Origin: Mangrovimonas xylaniphaga
Lineage (GTDB): Bacteria > Bacteroidota > Bacteroidia > Flavobacteriales > Flavobacteriaceae
Length of the DNA: 64,000 nt
Assembly (NCBI RefSeq): GCF_001280435.1
Contig: NZ_LBIP01000013.1
Coordinates: 1,488,001 to 1,552,000 of the forward strand
Reading direction: 5' to 3'
Shown here: in pieces, positions 60,377 to 64,000 of the stretch
Layout: the number at the start of each line of letters is the position of its first letter
Numbering within the stretch: the first letter of the stretch is position 1
The notes under the pieces: model-generated
What the model saw: only the letters and a program-made list of their open reading frames with translations
What the model was told of the DNA's origin: nothing
Databases searched by the model: none
Made by a program: the position numbers and the translations under genes

Positions 60377-61456
60377 TTACCTTAAGTATCGATGCCTTAA
60401 TTTGGCTTGAACTAAGGAGTCAACCCCTATTTCTGTTTGCAAAAAGTTGTCTACAGAGCCGTATTTGGCTTCTATTTCTTTAAATCCGCGCTCCAAATAA
60501 GAACGTTTTACCCCCATCAAGGGACGTAAAATACGCTCGTCGATGCCATAGAAGGTTGCCGCTTTTTTGATGGTGCTTTCGTTGTGAGGGTATCTGTAAT
60601 AGTTGGAAAGAACGTATTCGTCCATAATGGTTTCCTTGTCAACACCCAAGGTGTAAAGTAGAAAGGCAGAAGTGAATCCGGTGCGGTCTTTTCCTGCACT
60701 ACAGTGGAACAATATCGGATCATCCCCATCTTCCACAATCTTTTGGAATAGTTTCTTGAAAGGCTCAGGGTGTTCAACGAACTCTACCGAAAACTGTTCC
60801 ATCATGGCATCGCCATCAAAGGTTTCTGGGTCGGCATCGGTAATTTGCTTAAGCATGGCCTTTGGATCTTTGTTGTCCATATTGCCAATAGGCATGTGCA
60901 GCCAATTCACGCCATCTGGATACATGTCTGGCTGTTCTTCAATTTCATAATTGGAACGCAAATCCAAAATGGTTGCAAGGCCAATTTCTTTCATATAGGC
61001 CAAATCTTCTTTGCTCATTTCTGCAATTTCACCTGAGCGGTACAGCATTCCAAATTTGGTGTGTTTGCCATCTTTGGTAGGAATCCCTCCTATGTCCCTA
61101 AAATTGAAACTGTGTTCCAGTACAATTTCACGTTCCGATAGGTATAGGGTGTCACTCTCGCTTACGGCCGCAAAAAACAGACGTTTTGCAGGCTGTGGGT
61201 TGGCGATGTTCAAAATGTTTTGGGTCTCTGAAAGTACTTGAACATTGCTCCAATTGATGGTTTCTGGAGAGTTACCTGTATAGATGTTCCAGTTCCCTGT
61301 TTTGTTCAATTGTAACTCGTAATTATGGTCTTCCAAACGCTTAACATGGATGGTTTCATCCAAAGAGTATGCGGGTTGTTCGGCTTTTTCGTAGTTGCCA
61401 CAGGAGCATAGCAAAGTTGCTATGGCTCCCGTGTATAAAAATTTATGAATGGACAT
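60377..61456 (-). CDS. Lipoprotein tyrosine/lipid phosphatase (Y_phosphatase3-like)
   Basis: 359 residues. The lipobox LLCSC near residue 19 makes it a lipoprotein. A small N-terminal beta domain (about 25-110, YELQLNKTGNWNIYTGNSPETINW) is followed by a protein-tyrosine/dual-specificity phosphatase domain: FNFRDIGG, ATILDLRSNYEI and the P-loop HCSAGKDRTG with catalytic Cys and Arg. The extra K-D in the loop is found in the MptpB/LppA type with phosphoinositide activity. It starts 12 bases after the receptor gene and shares its operon. Confidence 0.87.
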   Translation of the reverse strand: MSIHKFLYTGAIATLLCSCGNYEKAEQPAYSLDETIHVKRLEDHNYELQLNKTGNWNIYTGNSPETINWSNVQVLSETQNILNIANPQPAKRLFFAAVSESDTLYLSEREIVLEHSFNFRDIGGIPTKDGKHTKFGMLYRSGEIAEMSKEDLAYMKEIGLATILDLRSNYEIEEQPDMYPDGVNWLHMPIGNMDNKDPKAMLKQITDADPETFDGDAMMEQFSVEFVEHPEPFKKLFQKIVEDGDDPILFHCSAGKDRTGFTSAFLLYTLGVDKETIMDEYVLSNYYRYPHNESTIKKAATFYGIDERILRPLMGVKRSYLERGFKEIEAKYGSVDNFLQTEIGVDSLVQAKLRHRYLR

Positions 61457-61468
61457 GATGTTCTGTGA

Positions 61469-64000
61469 TTAGAATAATTTGTAGTTGATACCAAATAGAC
61501 CTCTGATAGAGTAGTACTCTGTTTGTTCTGGTCTGTTAGTGTTGCCTTGGTAGTATCTCAAAGGTTCGTTGGTCAAGTTGTTCAACTCAACATACATACG
61601 CAACTTAGGACTGATGTTTACAGATCCCGAAAAGTCTACGGTGAAGTTTTTGTCATACCAACGGTAGTTTTCTGGGTTGCCTTGTACCAATGCCAAAGAC
61701 TCTCCTTTGTAGTTTCCAGACACACGTACTGTAAAAATCCCTTTTTCGTAGAATAGGGCACTGTTGAAGATGTGCTTAGACTGGTTAGGTATTTTTTCGG
61801 TAGTGGTCGTTTCTGTAATCTCTCCAGTGGTGGCATCGGTATGATATTCTGGTACGTTCATTTCCGAATCGGCAAAGGTATAGTTGGCCTCAACTCCAAA
61901 ACCACTCAAAAAGCCTGGTAAGAAATCCAAACGCTTGGACAATCCAAATTCTAATCCTGCCAACCATCCGCTTTCGGAGTTTTGAGGTTGGGTGACTTGG
62001 TAAAGGGTTCCGTCTATGTTTTGGTAACTTCTACCTGTATAGATTACATTTTCCAAAGATTTATAGAAGGCACCGGCACTTAATAAACCTACGTTTTTAA
62101 AGTAGTATTCTCCCATAAGGTCTACGTTGTTGGAATACGTAGGCTTTAAGTTGATGTTTCCTCTGGAAATAGTTGCAGGAGTGCTCAACAAACTAATGGT
62201 TTCTGTTGGATTCAATTCAGAGAAATTGGCCCTTGCCATGGTTCTTGTATAGGCCAATCTAAGGTTGATATTGTCCTTTGGTGAATATTTTAAGTGTACC
62301 ATTGGCAGGAAGGAGCCAAAATCATTGTCGTTGGAAATTTTGTTGATGGTAGTCTCATCTTCAGATACTGCGGTTACCATATAACCGTCATATTCCAAAT
62401 TGGTATGCTCATAGCGGAACCCTCCAATAAGACTTAACTTATCAGTCAATTTGTAATCTCCCATTAAGTATCCTGCCGCTACTTGCTCATGTCCTGAGTA
62501 GAAGGATCCAGCCGATGACGGGTTGTTTTCATCAAATTCGATGTTGTAGTACAACGGGTTTTCCAATTGCTCGGCAGAGAACAAATCGTCCAATTGGTTC
62601 AAACTTAAGGATGGCAACAATACGTTGTCATATGGACTTCCTATTTCAGTTAAATACCCACCTCTTTCAGGGAAAGGCCTTGTGTCAAAATTGGTCATGG
62701 CAATTGGTGCGCCATAGGCATCTCCCAAATACAGGTAATAGTTATAAGGAGCGCCTCTTTCAAAGTTCATGCGTTTAAACTTACCTCCGGCCTTTAAAGT
62801 CAGTTTGTCGGTAGGCTTAAAAGTTACATCTGCTTGCGCTGTATAATCCATTTCCTTACTGTGTGATTTGAAAGCAATCTGGTTGGCCAAGGTCATTTGG
62901 TCGGCGGTTACAGGGCTGCTCAAGTAAGGTTGGATATTGTCATAAGGATCTCCATCATATCCTGAAGGTGAATCGATATCTAAAAACTTGTAACCATCAC
63001 CGGTAAGGTTGCTATAGCTTACAGGCGTAGAGAAAGTAGCCATATAGTAGGCTGGCGATCCCGCTGCCGATGAGCCAGGAAGCTTTTCGTTGCCCATTTC
63101 TGCGCCATAGGTAGAAAGTCTCCAATCTATTTTCCACTTTTCATTTCTTAGGTGATGGTTACCTCCAATTTCGGTTCCATAAAGATCAATACCAATAATT
63201 CCTTCACGAACTCTTAGGTCCATGGTACTTTCATCGAAATTGAAAATATGTTCTACAGCACTTTCACGGTCCTTAAATTTAGTTTTAAGGCCTCGTAAGT
63301 AGATTTTGGTATTCACATTAGGGGTGTACTCAAATCCGGCGTTGAAACCATAAGTGGTACGTTCTCCCAAATAGTCTCTTAACTGTAGGTTGCTCAAAGC
63401 GAAATTATCACTGTTGTATACCACTTCGTAGTTATCGGTACCCCAGTTTCTGTTCCAGTAGGTTCCAGAAAGCATGAAGCCTATTTTTCCATCAGCTACA
63501 CGGTCTCCATAAAGGATCGATCCGTTTTGGATAGGTTTTTGGGCTTGGTCGTTGTACCCATATCCCAAGTTGACGTTCAAGGTTCTTTTAGAAGGTGCTG
63601 TTTTGGTGATAAAGTTCACAGATCCTCCAATGGCATCCCCTTCCATGTCTGGTGTAATGGCCTTAGACAATTGCACAAATTCAATCATTTCCGAAGGGAA
63701 GATGTCCAAAGGTGCCGCTCGGGTTCCACTGGTATTGTCTGATGTTCCTTCGGTAGAAGGCATTCTGTCTCCGTTCAACAAGGTAGAGTTCCAAGCAATA
63801 GGAGTTCCTCTTACAATGACGTAACGTCCTTCACCGTGGTCTCTTTCAATAGAAACTCCTGTCATACGTTGTACAGCCTCGGCAGCATTACGGTCCGGAA
63901 GTTTTCCAATCACGTCATTGGCCAATACCTCCATAATGGCGGCAGAGTTTTTCTTGATGTTCAAAGCTTTTTGCTGCGAAGGCATATAACCTCCTTTAAG
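61469..64000 (-). CDS. TonB-dependent receptor, 5' end outside the window
   Basis: At least 843 residues are present, open at the window edge. The frame continues upstream of the ATG at 63985 with LKGGY, so that ATG is internal. The plug domain is seen as LPDRNAAEAVQRMTGVSIERDHGEGRYVIVRGT; the 22-strand barrel follows, and the protein ends TEYYSIRGLFGINYKLF with a C-terminal Phe, as expected for outer-membrane insertion. The plug pattern (GxxSIxRDxGEGRYVxVRG) belongs to the CarA/IroN-like class in Bacteroidota. Substrate unknown; the phosphatase neighbour hints at a phosphorylated ligand. Confidence 0.92.
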   Translation of the reverse strand, partial: LKGGYMPSQQKALNIKKNSAAIMEVLANDVIGKLPDRNAAEAVQRMTGVSIERDHGEGRYVIVRGTPIAWNSTLLNGDRMPSTEGTSDNTSGTRAAPLDIFPSEMIEFVQLSKAITPDMEGDAIGGSVNFITKTAPSKRTLNVNLGYGYNDQAQKPIQNGSILYGDRVADGKIGFMLSGTYWNRNWGTDNYEVVYNSDNFALSNLQLRDYLGERTTYGFNAGFEYTPNVNTKIYLRGLKTKFKDRESAVEHIFNFDESTMDLRVREGIIGIDLYGTEIGGNHHLRNEKWKIDWRLSTYGAEMGNEKLPGSSAAGSPAYYMATFSTPVSYSNLTGDGYKFLDIDSPSGYDGDPYDNIQPYLSSPVTADQMTLANQIAFKSHSKEMDYTAQADVTFKPTDKLTLKAGGKFKRMNFERGAPYNYYLYLGDAYGAPIAMTNFDTRPFPERGGYLTEIGSPYDNVLLPSLSLNQLDDLFSAEQLENPLYYNIEFDENNPSSAGSFYSGHEQVAAGYLMGDYKLTDKLSLIGGFRYEHTNLEYDGYMVTAVSEDETTINKISNDNDFGSFLPMVHLKYSPKDNINLRLAYTRTMARANFSELNPTETISLLSTPATISRGNINLKPTYSNNVDLMGEYYFKNVGLLSAGAFYKSLENVIYTGRSYQNIDGTLYQVTQPQNSESGWLAGLEFGLSKRLDFLPGFLSGFGVEANYTFADSEMNVPEYHTDATTGEITETTTTEKIPNQSKHIFNSALFYEKGIFTVRVSGNYKGESLALVQGNPENYRWYDKNFTVDFSGSVNISPKLRMYVELNNLTNEPLRYYQGNTNRPEQTEYYSIRGLFGINYKLF

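Overview
The window reads as chromosomal DNA of a marine-type member of the Flavobacteriaceae (Bacteroidota). The evidence is two kinds of type IX secretion C-terminal sorting domain (type B at 44.6 and 51 kb, type A at 56.1 kb), a PorP/SprF-like protein, a DUF4421 protein, a TonB-dependent receptor, FucP, a 667-residue urocanate hydratase of the Bacteroidota length class, and several promoters with the Bacteroidota -7 box TAnnTTTG. No rRNA, intact tRNA or CRISPR array is visible.

Left part (1 to about 15.8 kb): an AT-rich integrated element whose left end lies outside the window. Its right end carries a tyrosine recombinase, a helical protein of unknown function, an excisionase-like HTH protein and a zinc-finger protein, next to what looks like the 3' fragment of a tRNA followed by an orphan terminator (candidate attachment site). 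Cargo includes a partial DNA phosphorothioation (Dnd-type) operon: cysteine desulfurase, PLD-helicase restriction protein, 72-residue protein and a zinc-hook ATPase cut by the window edge. Next come an unrecognised three-gene operon (578-residue coiled-coil protein with one Gly/Ala-rich hydrophobic segment, 179-residue coiled-coil protein, SH3-type membrane protein), a duplicated pair of tiny genes with one frameshifted copy, a WYL-domain regulator and a lone polysaccharide flippase. The three-gene operon is the best candidate here for an undescribed system, probably defence-related, but that is inference from position.

Middle (16 to 34.6 kb): core-like single genes and small operons. These are a LytS/LytTR two-component pair, an ExbB-like protein, a PAF-acetylhydrolase-like esterase, an orphan FecR-domain lipoprotein, an M13 metallopeptidase, an Lrp regulator divergent from a PLP histidine decarboxylase, a DUF4421 protein, an unusual HxGH nucleotidyltransferase/GHMP-kinase fusion, several lipoproteins, a TraB/GumN protein, and a mutarotase-FucP pair.

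Right part (34.9 to 64 kb): a TPR-TM-AraC regulator and its TPR-TM neighbour lead into a surface-adhesin locus (2280-residue FN3 protein, PorP/SprF, OmpA/PD40 protein, 1131-residue protein). A LysR regulator then faces hutH-hutU with a recognisable promoter and operator. After that come an AT-rich two-gene cassette (VCBS/LamG T9SS protein and orphan LytTR regulator) bounded by related short repeats, a YiiX-like hydrolase, and an operon of a TonB-dependent receptor (5' end outside the window) with a tyrosine-phosphatase-like lipoprotein.
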